Shown here piece by piece: positions 1 through 5,597 of a stretch of DNA of 8,606 nt. The stretch's first letter is position 1, and the number at the start of each line of letters is the position of its first letter. The position numbers were made by a program, and so were the translations under genes. The stretch covers positions 1 through 8,606 of the forward strand of contig CALQJP020000080.1 in NCBI GenBank assembly GCA_943330925.2, read 5' to 3'. This stretch comes from Chryseobacterium gleum (GTDB lineage: Bacteria > Bacteroidota > Bacteroidia > Flavobacteriales_D > Sanyastnellaceae). The notes beneath the pieces are model-generated. The model did not search any database and was not told where the DNA came from. It saw nothing but the letters and a program-made list of their open reading frames with translations.

Positions 1-17
1 CTTAAGTTCACTGCGCA

Positions 18-1178
18 ATGCAGATTAAAATCGTAGACGACCAACAATTAGCCAATCGATGGCTCGATGTGCCAAAGGGCATTTATGCTTCCGATAGGAA
101 TTACATTCCTCACATTCGCCAAGACATTGACGGAGTATTTGATCCAACCAAAAACAAGTTGTTCGGTCAGGGCGATGCCATGCGCTGGCTGCTGTTGGAT
201 GATAGCGAGAAACCGATTGGACGTATCGCCGCTTTCTTCTCGCAGAAATACTCAGATGCACAGAAGCAAAAAACCGGCGGCATTGGATTTTTTGAATGCA
301 TAGACAGCGACGAAGCCGCTCACATGTTATTTGAGAAAGCAATCAACTGGCTGAAATCACTCGAGGTTGAAGCCATTGACGGCCCCATCAACTTTGGAGA
401 GAAGGAAGCGTATTGGGGTTTGCTCATTGAGAACTTTACCGATATGAGTAGTTTTCGGATGAATTACAATCCGGCCTATTACAAGCGCTTTTTCGAGAAT
501 TTCGGATTCAGCATTTACTACGAGCAACTCTGCTATAAGCGTGATTTACGTGTTCCGGCGCAGGAAGTGTTCGTTCGCAAGTCACAGCAACTTTTGCAAG
601 ACCCGGCCTATCGCGTAACGAATGCCCGCGGCAAAAGCATGGAAGACATTGCAAACGATTTCGTGACAATCTATAATTCAGCATGGGCCGTTCACGAAGG
701 CTTCAAGCCGATGCGTATTGAACAAGCGCGAAAAGCGATTCAGGCAATGCGACCCGTTATGGACCGCGACATCATGGTGTTTGCCTATCACAATGACAAG
801 CCCATTGGTTTCTACATCAATTTGCCGGAGGTGAATGAGTTCATGCAACACGCAAAGGGCAATCTGAATGCACTCGGTATGCTCCGTTTTATGTATTACA
901 AGCTGTTCGGCAAGCGACAAGTAATGGTGGGCATCGTGTTCGGGGTAGATAAGGCATACCATGGACGAGGCGTTGAGGGTGCAATGATTAAGTATTGCGA
1001 GGAACACATTGTCACATTGAACCGATACGATGAGACGATTCTCACGTGGATTGGCGATTTCAATCCGAAAATGGTTCACATAGCTGAAAATTTAGGAGCA
1101 TCTCTCTATCGGAAATTGGCCACTTATCGATTGTATCTCGATAAAACGCGTCCATTCGAACGCCATCCTTTCCTTTAA
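18..1178 (+). CDS. GNAT-fold acyltransferase-like protein, YghO-like family
   Basis: A 386-residue soluble protein with no signal peptide or membrane segment. The C-terminal part (about 210-375) reads as a GNAT acyltransferase domain: a strand with KPIGFYI (261-267), then VGIVFGV (304-310) followed by YHGRGVEGAMI (314-324), which resembles the acetyl-CoA pyrophosphate-binding loop (GRG at 316-318) although the usual first Q/R is absent. The N-terminal half has a second GNAT-like pattern (KPIGRIAAFF, 65-74) and a block around 121-164 (DGPIN, GLLIENF, YNPAYY, then GF). That block resembles the long GNAT-like family that includes E. coli YghO, from memory of the family. The likely role is transfer of an acyl group from acyl-CoA, but substrate and pathway are unknown. 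Related proteins sometimes carry unrelated names such as GTP cyclohydrolase; nothing here supports that. The ATG at 18 is the first start seen. Only 17 bases precede it, so its promoter or operon is not visible. Confidence 0.72.
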   Translation: MQIKIVDDQQLANRWLDVPKGIYASDRNYIPHIRQDIDGVFDPTKNKLFGQGDAMRWLLLDDSEKPIGRIAAFFSQKYSDAQKQKTGGIGFFECIDSDEAAHMLFEKAINWLKSLEVEAIDGPINFGEKEAYWGLLIENFTDMSSFRMNYNPAYYKRFFENFGFSIYYEQLCYKRDLRVPAQEVFVRKSQQLLQDPAYRVTNARGKSMEDIANDFVTIYNSAWAVHEGFKPMRIEQARKAIQAMRPVMDRDIMVFAYHNDKPIGFYINLPEVNEFMQHAKGNLNALGMLRFMYYKLFGKRQVMVGIVFGVDKAYHGRGVEGAMIKYCEEHIVTLNRYDETILTWIGDFNPKMVHIAENLGASLYRKLATYRLYLDKTRPFERHPFL

Positions 1179-1232
1179 AATCAGGCAAAACAGAACTTTT
1201 TCAATTTTCCTTGCACAAATTCTTAACAAAGG

Positions 1233-1262
1233 TTGCGTAAATAAAAAGCGAGAGTATATTTG
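1233..1262 (+). promoter_or_regulatory. Bacteroidota-type promoter for the tRNA cluster
   Basis: TTG at 1233-1235, a 19-nt spacer, then TATATTTG at 1255-1262. This matches the Bacteroidota primary sigma factor consensus (TTG-N19-TAnnTTTG). Transcription would start about 5-8 nt downstream, near 1268, leaving a leader of roughly 15 nt before tRNA-Lys. No clear terminator for the upstream gene lies between its stop at 1178 and this promoter. Confidence 0.75.
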
Positions 1263-1282
1263 CGCCCGCTTTTCACAAAGAA

Positions 1283-1355
1283 GATCCTGTAGCTCAGCCG
1301 GTAGAGCAATACACTTTTAATGTATGGGTCCTGGGTTCGAATCCCAGCGGGATCA
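1283..1355 (+). tRNA. tRNA-Lys (anticodon TTT)
   Basis: Folds as a complete cloverleaf. The acceptor stem is GATCCTG (1283-1289) with CGGGATC (1348-1354), including one T-G pair. The D stem is GCTC/GAGC (1292-1295, 1304-1307). The anticodon stem is ATACA/TGTAT (1309-1313, 1321-1325) with loop CTTTTAA and anticodon TTT at 1316-1318. The variable loop has 5 nt, and the T arm is CTGGG-TTCGAAT-CCCAG (1331-1347). The discriminator is A1355. The CCA tail is not encoded (CTA follows), so it must be added after transcription. It reads AAA and AAG codons and is the first gene of the cluster, just after the promoter. Confidence 0.97.
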
Positions 1356-1373
1356 CTAAAGGAGAAGAAGATT

Positions 1374-1398
1374 GAGGACAGCAATACTGTCCTCTTTT
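1374..1398 (+). terminator. Intrinsic terminator-like hairpin after tRNA-Lys
   Basis: A perfect 8-bp stem, GAGGACAG (1374-1381) and CTGTCCTC (1387-1394), with a 5-nt loop, followed by TTTT. It lies 19 nt after tRNA-Lys and 24 nt before tRNA-Leu(GAG). The U tract is short (4), so it may end only part of transcription or act as a processing hairpin. No clear separate promoter was seen for the downstream tRNA. Confidence 0.7.
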
Positions 1399-1421
1399 AT
1401 TCTTCATACATACTAAAATTC

Positions 1422-1506
1422 GCCCTGGTGGTGAAATTGGTAGACACGTACGTTTGAGGGGCGTATTTCGCAAGATGTGCTGGTTCGAGTCCAGTCCAGG
1501 GCACCA
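1422..1506 (+). tRNA. tRNA-Leu (anticodon GAG), CCA encoded
   Basis: A class II tRNA with a long variable arm. The acceptor stem is GCCCTGG (1422-1428) with CCAGGGC (1496-1502). The D stem is GTG/CAC. The anticodon stem is TACGT/GCGTA (1449-1453, 1461-1465) with loop TTGAGGG and anticodon GAG at 1456-1458. The variable arm is 1466-1478. The T arm is GCTGG-TTCGAGT-CCAGT (1479-1495). Discriminator A1503 fits leucine identity. CCA is encoded at 1504-1506, unlike the two neighbouring tRNAs. It reads CTC and CTT codons. Confidence 0.96.
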
Positions 1507-1509
1507 ATA

Positions 1510-1536
1510 CAACTCTAGCTTTTACGGCGAGAGTTG
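1510..1536 (+). other. Hairpin after tRNA-Leu(GAG)
   Basis: CAACTCT (1510-1516) pairs with AGAGTTG (1530-1536). Two further G-C pairs lie inside an A-G mismatch, leaving a 7-nt loop. No U tract follows, so it is not a standard intrinsic terminator. Its position 3 nt after the CCA end suggests a role in 3' processing or stability of the tRNA precursor. This is inferred only. Confidence 0.4.
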
Positions 1537-1565
1537 ATTCATACCACAGAGTAGAAGTAACTCTT

Positions 1566-1594
1566 AAAAAAACTTCAGAGGCGCGAAGCTGAAG
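1566..1594 (-). terminator. Terminator-like hairpin on the minus strand inside the tRNA cluster
   Basis: On the minus strand, CTTCAG and CTGAAG (the arms at 1594-1589 and 1578-1573) form a 6-bp stem with a 10-nt loop, followed directly by seven T residues (1572-1566). Read on the plus strand, the A run precedes the hairpin, so only minus-strand transcription would be terminated. No minus-strand gene ends here. It could block antisense transcription entering the tRNA genes, or be chance. Confidence 0.35.
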
Positions 1595-1604
1595 AAGCCA
1601 TGAT

Positions 1605-1686
1605 ACCGAAGTGGCGGAATTGGTAGACGCGCACGTTTCAGGTGCGTGTGTCGCAAGACGTGAGGGTTCGAGTCCCTCCTTCGGTA
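1605..1686 (+). tRNA. tRNA-Leu (anticodon CAG)
   Basis: A class II tRNA. The acceptor stem is ACCGAAG (1605-1611) with CTTCGGT (1679-1685). The D stem is GCG/CGC (1614-1616, 1628-1630). The anticodon stem is CACGT/GCGTG (1632-1636, 1644-1648) with loop TTCAGGT and anticodon CAG at 1639-1641. There is a long variable arm and a GGTTCGAGTCC T arm. Discriminator A1686 fits leucine. CCA is not encoded. The first acceptor pair is A-U rather than the more usual G-C, and T1604 could pair with A1686 to give an eighth base pair. It reads CTG codons. Confidence 0.95.
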
Positions 1687-1701
1687 CGACAACAACAAGA
1701 G

Positions 1702-1726
1702 AGACTTTCTAGGAAGTCTTTTTTTT
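1702..1726 (+). terminator. Rho-independent terminator of the tRNA cluster
   Basis: AGACTT (1702-1707) pairs with AAGTCT (1714-1719), plus an inner T-G pair closing a CTAG loop. The second arm runs into eight T residues (1719-1726). It lies 15 nt after tRNA-Leu(CAG) and separates the tRNA transcript from the downstream aromatic biosynthesis gene. Confidence 0.85.
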
Positions 1727-1757
1727 GTGCCCTTCGCTGCGATCTTTTGAACCAACT

Positions 1758-1765
1758 TACTTTCG
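1758..1765 (+). promoter_or_regulatory. Possible -7 element for the DAHP synthase gene
   Basis: TACTTTCG differs from the Bacteroidota TAnnTTTG element at one position and lies 16 nt before the ATG at 1782. No good TTG is found about 19 nt upstream (the nearest candidate is TTC at 1733-1735). A promoter is expected in 1727-1781 because a terminator precedes this gap, but this assignment is weak. Confidence 0.25.
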
Positions 1766-1781
1766 CTCTGTTTCTAATTCT

Positions 1782-2882
1782 ATGAAGCCGTCTGCACTGC
1801 ACCAACTTGCTCCCCTCACCGACTGGCCGGCTCGCAATAATCAGCCCTTGCTTATCAGTGGATCTTGCAGTGTGGAAACCGAAGAGCAATACGTTGAAAC
1901 CGCTGTTCGCCTTGCAAAAACAAATATTGTCCATCTGCTGCGTGGCGGCATCTGGAAGCCTCGTACTCGCCCCGATGCCTTTGAAGGCGTGGGTGAAATC
2001 GGATTGCCCTGGATGATTAGCGCTCGCAAAGAGAGCGGCCTGCCGGTTATGACCGAAGTTGCCAACGCAGAACACGTCGAACTTTGCTTGAAGCACGGAC
2101 TCGATGCCATTTGGATCGGAGCACGCACAACGGTCAATCCGTTTTCAGTGCAAGAAATTGCAGATGCACTCAAAGGAGTTGACATACCCGTATTCGTAAA
2201 AAACCCCGTAAATCCCGACCTTCAACTCTGGATAGGTGCGCTGGAGCGCATTCAACGCGCCGGCATTACACGTCTTGCAGCAATACATCGCGGTTTCTCG
2301 CATTTGGGCGAAAGTATTTATCGCAATAAACCCCTCTGGGAAATACCCATTGCACTTCGCACTGAATTTCCTAACCTCACGCTTATTTGCGACCCCAGCC
2401 ACATCTGCGGTCGACGCGACTTGTTGCAGGCAGTAGCGCAAAAAGCAATGGACCTCAACATGGATGGCTGGATGATCGAAAGCCACATCGACCCCGATAA
2501 TGCACTGAGTGATGCCGCGCAACAGATTACTCCTGAGGCGCTATCGGCCATGATTGCAAGCATTCAAATTCGCCAAGCTCAAAGTGATGATCTGACCTTC
2601 GTGCACGAATTGCAAACCCTGCGATCACGAATCGATAAAGTAGATGAAGAGATAATCCATCTAATTGGCAAGCGCATGCGCATTACCGAAGAGCTCGGTC
2701 GATTCAAAAAGGAAGAATCTGTTACCATTTTCCAAATAGAACGCTGGAAGGAAATTCTAGAATCTCGCACCATGCTCGCAGAACAAGTCGGGCTTTCGAA
2801 AGAGTTTATTCTGAAATACCTCGAGCAGTTGCACAAAGAGTCGATACGCACGCAGACACGTGTAATGAATAAGCGTGATTGA
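1782..2882 (+). CDS. Bifunctional DAHP synthase (N-terminal) / AroQ chorismate mutase (C-terminal)
   Basis: A 366-residue enzyme that would condense phosphoenolpyruvate with erythrose 4-phosphate to give DAHP, and separately convert chorismate to prephenate. Residues 1-260 are a type I-beta, KDO8P-synthase-like DAHP synthase: GSCSVE (27-32), KPRTRP (59-64), GARTT (113-117), VKNPVN (139-144), HRGF (169-172), DPSH (204-207), ESHIDP (233-238). Likely metal ligands are C29, H207, E233 and D244, matching the spacing in the Thermotoga enzyme. Residues 275-366 are an all-helical AroQ chorismate mutase: R281, R298, K309, R321 and Q358 line up with E. coli R11, R28, K39, R51 and Q88. W322 falls where E. 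coli has E52. The same domain order is known in Prevotella, where the mutase domain mediates feedback control by prephenate; that regulation is inferred here. The frame stays open upstream to 1725, but that stretch begins in the terminator tail, so the ATG at 1782 is the start. Confidence 0.95.
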   Translation: MKPSALHQLAPLTDWPARNNQPLLISGSCSVETEEQYVETAVRLAKTNIVHLLRGGIWKPRTRPDAFEGVGEIGLPWMISARKESGLPVMTEVANAEHVELCLKHGLDAIWIGARTTVNPFSVQEIADALKGVDIPVFVKNPVNPDLQLWIGALERIQRAGITRLAAIHRGFSHLGESIYRNKPLWEIPIALRTEFPNLTLICDPSHICGRRDLLQAVAQKAMDLNMDGWMIESHIDPDNALSDAAQQITPEALSAMIASIQIRQAQSDDLTFVHELQTLRSRIDKVDEEIIHLIGKRMRITEELGRFKKEESVTIFQIERWKEILESRTMLAEQVGLSKEFILKYLEQLHKESIRTQTRVMNKRD

Positions 2883-2901
2883 CGTTACTGCGTCATTTCA
2901 C
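2875..2901. terminator. Possible bidirectional hairpin between convergent genes
   Basis: TGACG (2880-2884) pairs with CGTCA (2891-2895) around a 6-nt loop. Beyond a small internal loop, GTGA (2875-2878) pairs with TCAC (2898-2901). The inner arms contain the TGA stop codons of both convergent genes. There is no real T tract on either strand, so termination activity is uncertain. Confidence 0.4.
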
Positions 2902-3504
2902 TTTCACCTGAAACATTGGGCGATCGCCGATAGATCCTGTGAGTTCGTCACCTGTGCTCACCTTGCCGACACCGCTGGGTGTTCCGGTGAAAATTAAGTC
3001 ACCAATCTTCAACGTCATAAATTGCGACACGTATGCGATAATGGCGTCGAAATCAAAAATCATGTCGCTGCTCGAGCCCCTCTGAACGATGTCCTCGTTT
3101 TTCATAAGTGAGAACTGGATGTTGCCCTTTTCAAGCTCTTCCATTGGAATAAAATCCTGCGACACCACAGCAGAGCCATCGAAGCCCTTTGCCTTTTCCC
3201 ATGGCAAACCCTTTTTCTTCAACTCCTCCTGCACATCGCGTGCGGTAAAATCGATACCGAGACCAATAGCACCATAATAGCGCGGCGCGAATTCCTTGCT
3301 GATGTGTTTTCCCAAACGATCAATGCGCAGCACCAACTCAACCTCATAATGCACATCGCTTGTCCAATCGGGAATAAAAAACGGATTACCCTTGGGCAAC
3401 ATAGCTGAATCCGGCTTGCAAAAAAACACGGGCTCTGTGGGCACCGCATTGCCCAACTCTTTAGCGTGGTCCGCGTAATTGCGGCCTATACAAATTATCT
3501 TCAT
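2893..3504 (-). CDS. Fumarylacetoacetate hydrolase (FAH) family protein, FAHD1/acylpyruvase-like
   Basis: A 203-residue cytosolic protein about the length of compact single-domain FAH members. Metal-site residues are E54 and E56 (HYEVEL, 53-57) and D85 (GIDFTARD, 83-90), with the same spacing as human FAHD1. H13 and E16 in GRNYADHAKE (7-16) match the FAHD1 catalytic His-Glu pair. K106 and TGTPSGVG (173-180) are also family-typical. Likely activities are hydrolysis of acylpyruvates or decarboxylation of oxaloacetate, with Mg2+ or Mn2+. The exact substrate cannot be read from sequence, and generic catabolic names such as 2-hydroxyhepta-2,4-diene-1,7-dioate isomerase would overstate it. Translation starts at an ATG 6 nt after the stop of the OmpA-like gene, so the two are probably co-transcribed, though no functional link is obvious. 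Confidence 0.9.
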   Translation of the reverse strand: MKIICIGRNYADHAKELGNAVPTEPVFFCKPDSAMLPKGNPFFIPDWTSDVHYEVELVLRIDRLGKHISKEFAPRYYGAIGLGIDFTARDVQEELKKKGLPWEKAKGFDGSAVVSQDFIPMEELEKGNIQFSLMKNEDIVQRGSSSDMIFDFDAIIAYVSQFMTLKIGDLIFTGTPSGVGKVSTGDELTGSIGDRPMFQVKVK

Positions 3505-3510
3505 GGAATA

Positions 3511-4842
3511 TTATCTCACAAATTCAATGACCACCTTCCGATCGCTCAAGCCTTCCTGAACCGAATCGCGATCGCCGTAGTACTTTGTTATAAAACGATC
3601 GGCGCGCAGTCCGCTGTTCACCAAAAACTCCTTGACTGAATTGGCCCGTTGCTGACTCAGCAGTAAATTCTTTGCTGCATCGCCCGTTTTATCGGCGTAT
3701 CCGGTTACTATCAATTTAAGCTGCGGTGAACGCGCGAGGATATCTACAATTTCGTTGAGCGACAGCACAGATCCTGCATCGAGTTTGACTGAGCCCTTTG
3801 GAAAATAAACATTCATAGAGCCCGGAAGATTCGTTACTGTACCCTCGTTTCGCGGAGGTGGTAACATCGTGTTACTTCCATCGGCTACGGCGTCGCCGGT
3901 ATTCATTTTCACGAGTGCAAACACCATTTCACGCAGGTCGTCAATTTGCTTTTGCATGGCTACATTCTTATCGTCCTGACTCTGCTGCCACAATTTCAAC
4001 TGCTCACTTCTGAGGTCGTCAATTTGTTTTTGCATGCCATCAAGCTTGTCATTGTTGGACTGCAACAACTCTAGCAAGCGGGCATTGATATCGCTATCGT
4101 TGGTTTTCTGCGCATTCAACTCCGAATGATCATTGAGATCGATAGTTGCCAAACCATCACCCTCCAACTCCACACGAATAGGCTCAAGCGTCGACCATTT
4201 TTCGTCGTTCAAATACTGCTGCAACAGTTTTTCGCGCGCACCGTCATCTATTACGATTTCCTCGGAGCCATGCACCACCATCAGGTTTTCTTCGCCATAG
4301 ACGCCCACCTCCATGCGCACGAGCAATTTCAAATCGCTCAACTCTTTGACCAGAAAATTGGTGCGCATGCGTTCTTCTGCATCTTCATCACCCTCGCCTG
4401 CCGAAAATTCAATAGTTCTAAAGTCAAGCGCTTCAATTCCTGCCAGCTTCTGCTCAACCATTTTCGAAAAGCCTTTGAAATCGCGAAGCTTTTCATAATC
4501 GTAGAATTCGAGCGCCCCCTTCACGATGCCATTCAACTCGCGCAGTGTTTCCTTTTTGGAACGACGCAGTTTCACATCACCCTTCTCAATAGAAGCACAA
4601 CGATCGACGTACATGCTCAGGTAGGTCGACACCAACTGCTCGAACTGGTCGAGCGCCAGATTGTCGGCATGCTCGTAGTAATTGATAACGATTCGATGTT
4701 CCTCTGAGCGCGAAGGCACTATTTGGCCGGAAGCCAATCCGGTAGTGTCTTTCGGGTAATGATGGACAACGGTTGTTTTCTGCGCCAGCGGCACAGAGTT
4801 CAACCCCACGAAGAGGATGGCAATAGAAAAAAGAACCTTCAT
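3511..4842 (-). CDS. Exported OmpA-domain protein with central coiled coil
   Basis: A 443-residue envelope protein. Residues 1-20 are a signal peptide (MKVLF, hydrophobic core, likely cleaved after VPLA before Q21). Residues 45-240 match no family I recognise and hold acidic, helical stretches. Residues 255-312 are a predicted coiled coil containing two copies of MQKQIDDLR. A short Pro/Asn-rich linker (about 327-340) follows, then an OmpA C-terminal peptidoglycan-binding domain (343-443) with VYFPKGS, VTGYADKTG (379-387) and LSQQRANSVKEFL. D384 and R399 correspond to the OmpA residues that contact diaminopimelate. It is probably periplasmic or outer-membrane associated and anchored to peptidoglycan; no N-terminal beta-barrel pattern or lipobox Cys is seen. 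The frame extends four codons upstream to a TTG at 4854, but that TTG is part of a promoter-like -7 element, so the ATG at 4842 is preferred. Confidence 0.88.
   Translation of the reverse strand: MKVLFSIAILFVGLNSVPLAQKTTVVHHYPKDTTGLASGQIVPSRSEEHRIVINYYEHADNLALDQFEQLVSTYLSMYVDRCASIEKGDVKLRRSKKETLRELNGIVKGALEFYDYEKLRDFKGFSKMVEQKLAGIEALDFRTIEFSAGEGDEDAEERMRTNFLVKELSDLKLLVRMEVGVYGEENLMVVHGSEEIVIDDGAREKLLQQYLNDEKWSTLEPIRVELEGDGLATIDLNDHSELNAQKTNDSDINARLLELLQSNNDKLDGMQKQIDDLRSEQLKLWQQSQDDKNVAMQKQIDDLREMVFALVKMNTGDAVADGSNTMLPPPRNEGTVTNLPGSMNVYFPKGSVKLDAGSVLSLNEIVDILARSPQLKLIVTGYADKTGDAAKNLLLSQQRANSVKEFLVNSGLRADRFITKYYGDRDSVQEGLSDRKVVIEFVR
3931..4035 (-). repeat. Two copies of a 27-bp unit encoding MQKQIDDLR
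   Basis: Positions 4009-4035 and 3931-3957 encode the same nine residues, exactly 78 bp (26 codons) apart, with only a few synonymous differences. They lie inside the coiled-coil part of the OmpA-like protein. Twenty-six residues is close to a whole number of heptads plus a skip, so the repeat is probably an internal coiled-coil duplication. Confidence 0.8.
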
Positions 4843-4869
4843 CGACACTTTCAAAATTACCTGTGTCGA
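4842..4869 (-). promoter_or_regulatory. Inverted repeat around the -7 element, possible operator
   Basis: TCGACAC (4842-4848) and GTGTCGA (4863-4869) are perfect 7-bp inverted arms separated by 14 bp. Arm centres are 21 bp apart, about two helical turns. The arms enclose the TAATTTTG element, and the proximal arm includes the A of the start codon. This could be a repressor site, or an RNA hairpin if transcription starts further upstream. It is a sequence observation with no known regulator attached. Confidence 0.4.
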
Positions 4870-4882
4870 CTCGCAGAGAAAA
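4852..4882 (-). promoter_or_regulatory. Bacteroidota-type promoter for the ompA-like gene and FAH gene
   Basis: On the minus strand, TTTT (4882-4879), a 19-nt spacer, then TAATTTTG (4859-4852). The -7 element fits TAnnTTTG exactly and the -33 element differs from TTTG by one base. Only 9 nt separate the -7 element from the ATG, so the transcript would be leaderless or carry a leader of a few nucleotides. Confidence 0.5.
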
Positions 4883-4940
4883 GCTGATTAAACGGAAGTT
4901 GATCGGAATTATACACGGGTTATAAACAGCAACCGCGCGC

Positions 4941-5597
4941 TTACCAGCGAGCAATCACCGTTTCGTTGCCCTTGGTAATTTGCCCCATTTGGGCAACTAC
5001 TTCAGAACCCAGCGGCAAGAAAATATCTACACGACTACCGAATTTGATGAATCCAAATTGCTCGTTGCGCTCCACTCGCTGTCCGGGCTTCACGTAGTAA
5101 ACAATGCGGCGTGCAACTGCTCCTGCTATTTGACGGAACAACACTTCCTTTCCATTCGAATGCTTGATGACGATGGTTGTGCGCTCGTTATCGGTGCTGC
5201 TTTTCGGGTGCCACGCTACCAAAAACAAACCTTTGTGATACTTAGCGAAAGTCACCTCGCCTTCACACGGAACCCAGTTTGCATGCACATTCAACGGCGA
5301 CATGAATATCGACACTTGAATGCGCTTGCCTTTGAAGTATTCTGGTTCTTCGGTTTCTTCTATGACTACCACTTTACCATCGCAAGGAGCAACCAATTCA
5401 TTGGCAGCAGCTTGATTGGTGCGCGATGGCAAGCGGAAGAACTGCACTACCAAATAGAAAAACACCAGCACGGGAGCAGACGCAAGCCAAAACCAGGCAT
5501 TCGATGTGTCAAGCACCTTGGTTAATCCAAAAACAATTGAACCGCACAACACGGTAGCACCGGCAATGATGGTATATCCTTCTTTGTGAATCGTCAT
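4941..5597 (-). CDS. psd: Phosphatidylserine decarboxylase proenzyme (short, pyruvoyl type)
   Basis: A 218-residue inner-membrane enzyme that decarboxylates phosphatidylserine to phosphatidylethanolamine, the last step of the pathway. Two hydrophobic segments (about 8-25 and 34-53) form an N-terminal membrane anchor. The catalytic part shows APCDGKV (70-76) with D73, and MSPLNVHANWVP (99-110) with H105. The self-cleavage site is in KFGSRVDIFLP (185-195), where G187-S188 would be cut and S188 become the pyruvoyl group. FGSR replaces the LGST of E. coli Psd, as is usual in this short class, so the protein splits into a long beta and a roughly 30-residue alpha chain. The start ATG overlaps the stop of cdsA by 4 bp, implying translational coupling. 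A CDP-alcohol phosphatidyltransferase (PssA) is needed between the two steps and is not in this window. Confidence 0.95.
   Translation of the reverse strand: MTIHKEGYTIIAGATVLCGSIVFGLTKVLDTSNAWFWLASAPVLVFFYLVVQFFRLPSRTNQAAANELVAPCDGKVVVIEETEEPEYFKGKRIQVSIFMSPLNVHANWVPCEGEVTFAKYHKGLFLVAWHPKSSTDNERTTIVIKHSNGKEVLFRQIAGAVARRIVYYVKPGQRVERNEQFGFIKFGSRVDIFLPLGSEVVAQMGQITKGNETVIARW

Noticed and set aside
1283..1686. tRNA cluster as an integration site for a mobile element
   Set aside because: No integrase, no duplicated tRNA 3' end and no foreign-looking genes are visible nearby; the downstream gene is core metabolism.
1294..1755. Short minus-strand open frames across the tRNA genes
   Set aside because: They are translations of tRNA complements; peptides such as PGLDSNQ are a familiar spurious product of antisense tRNA-Leu and similar genes.
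1725..1781. A 19-residue N-terminal extension of the DAHP synthase starting at GTG
   Set aside because: It would begin in the terminator T tract. The homologous domain starts after the ATG at 1782.
4126..4707. A 193-codon open frame on the plus strand, opposite the OmpA-like gene
   Set aside because: It is antisense to a gene with a signal peptide and an OmpA domain. It has low-complexity His/Phe-rich composition and no support of its own.
4980..5525. A 181-codon open frame on the plus strand, opposite psd
   Set aside because: It is an antisense shadow of psd, whose catalytic motifs are intact, and has no recognisable domain.
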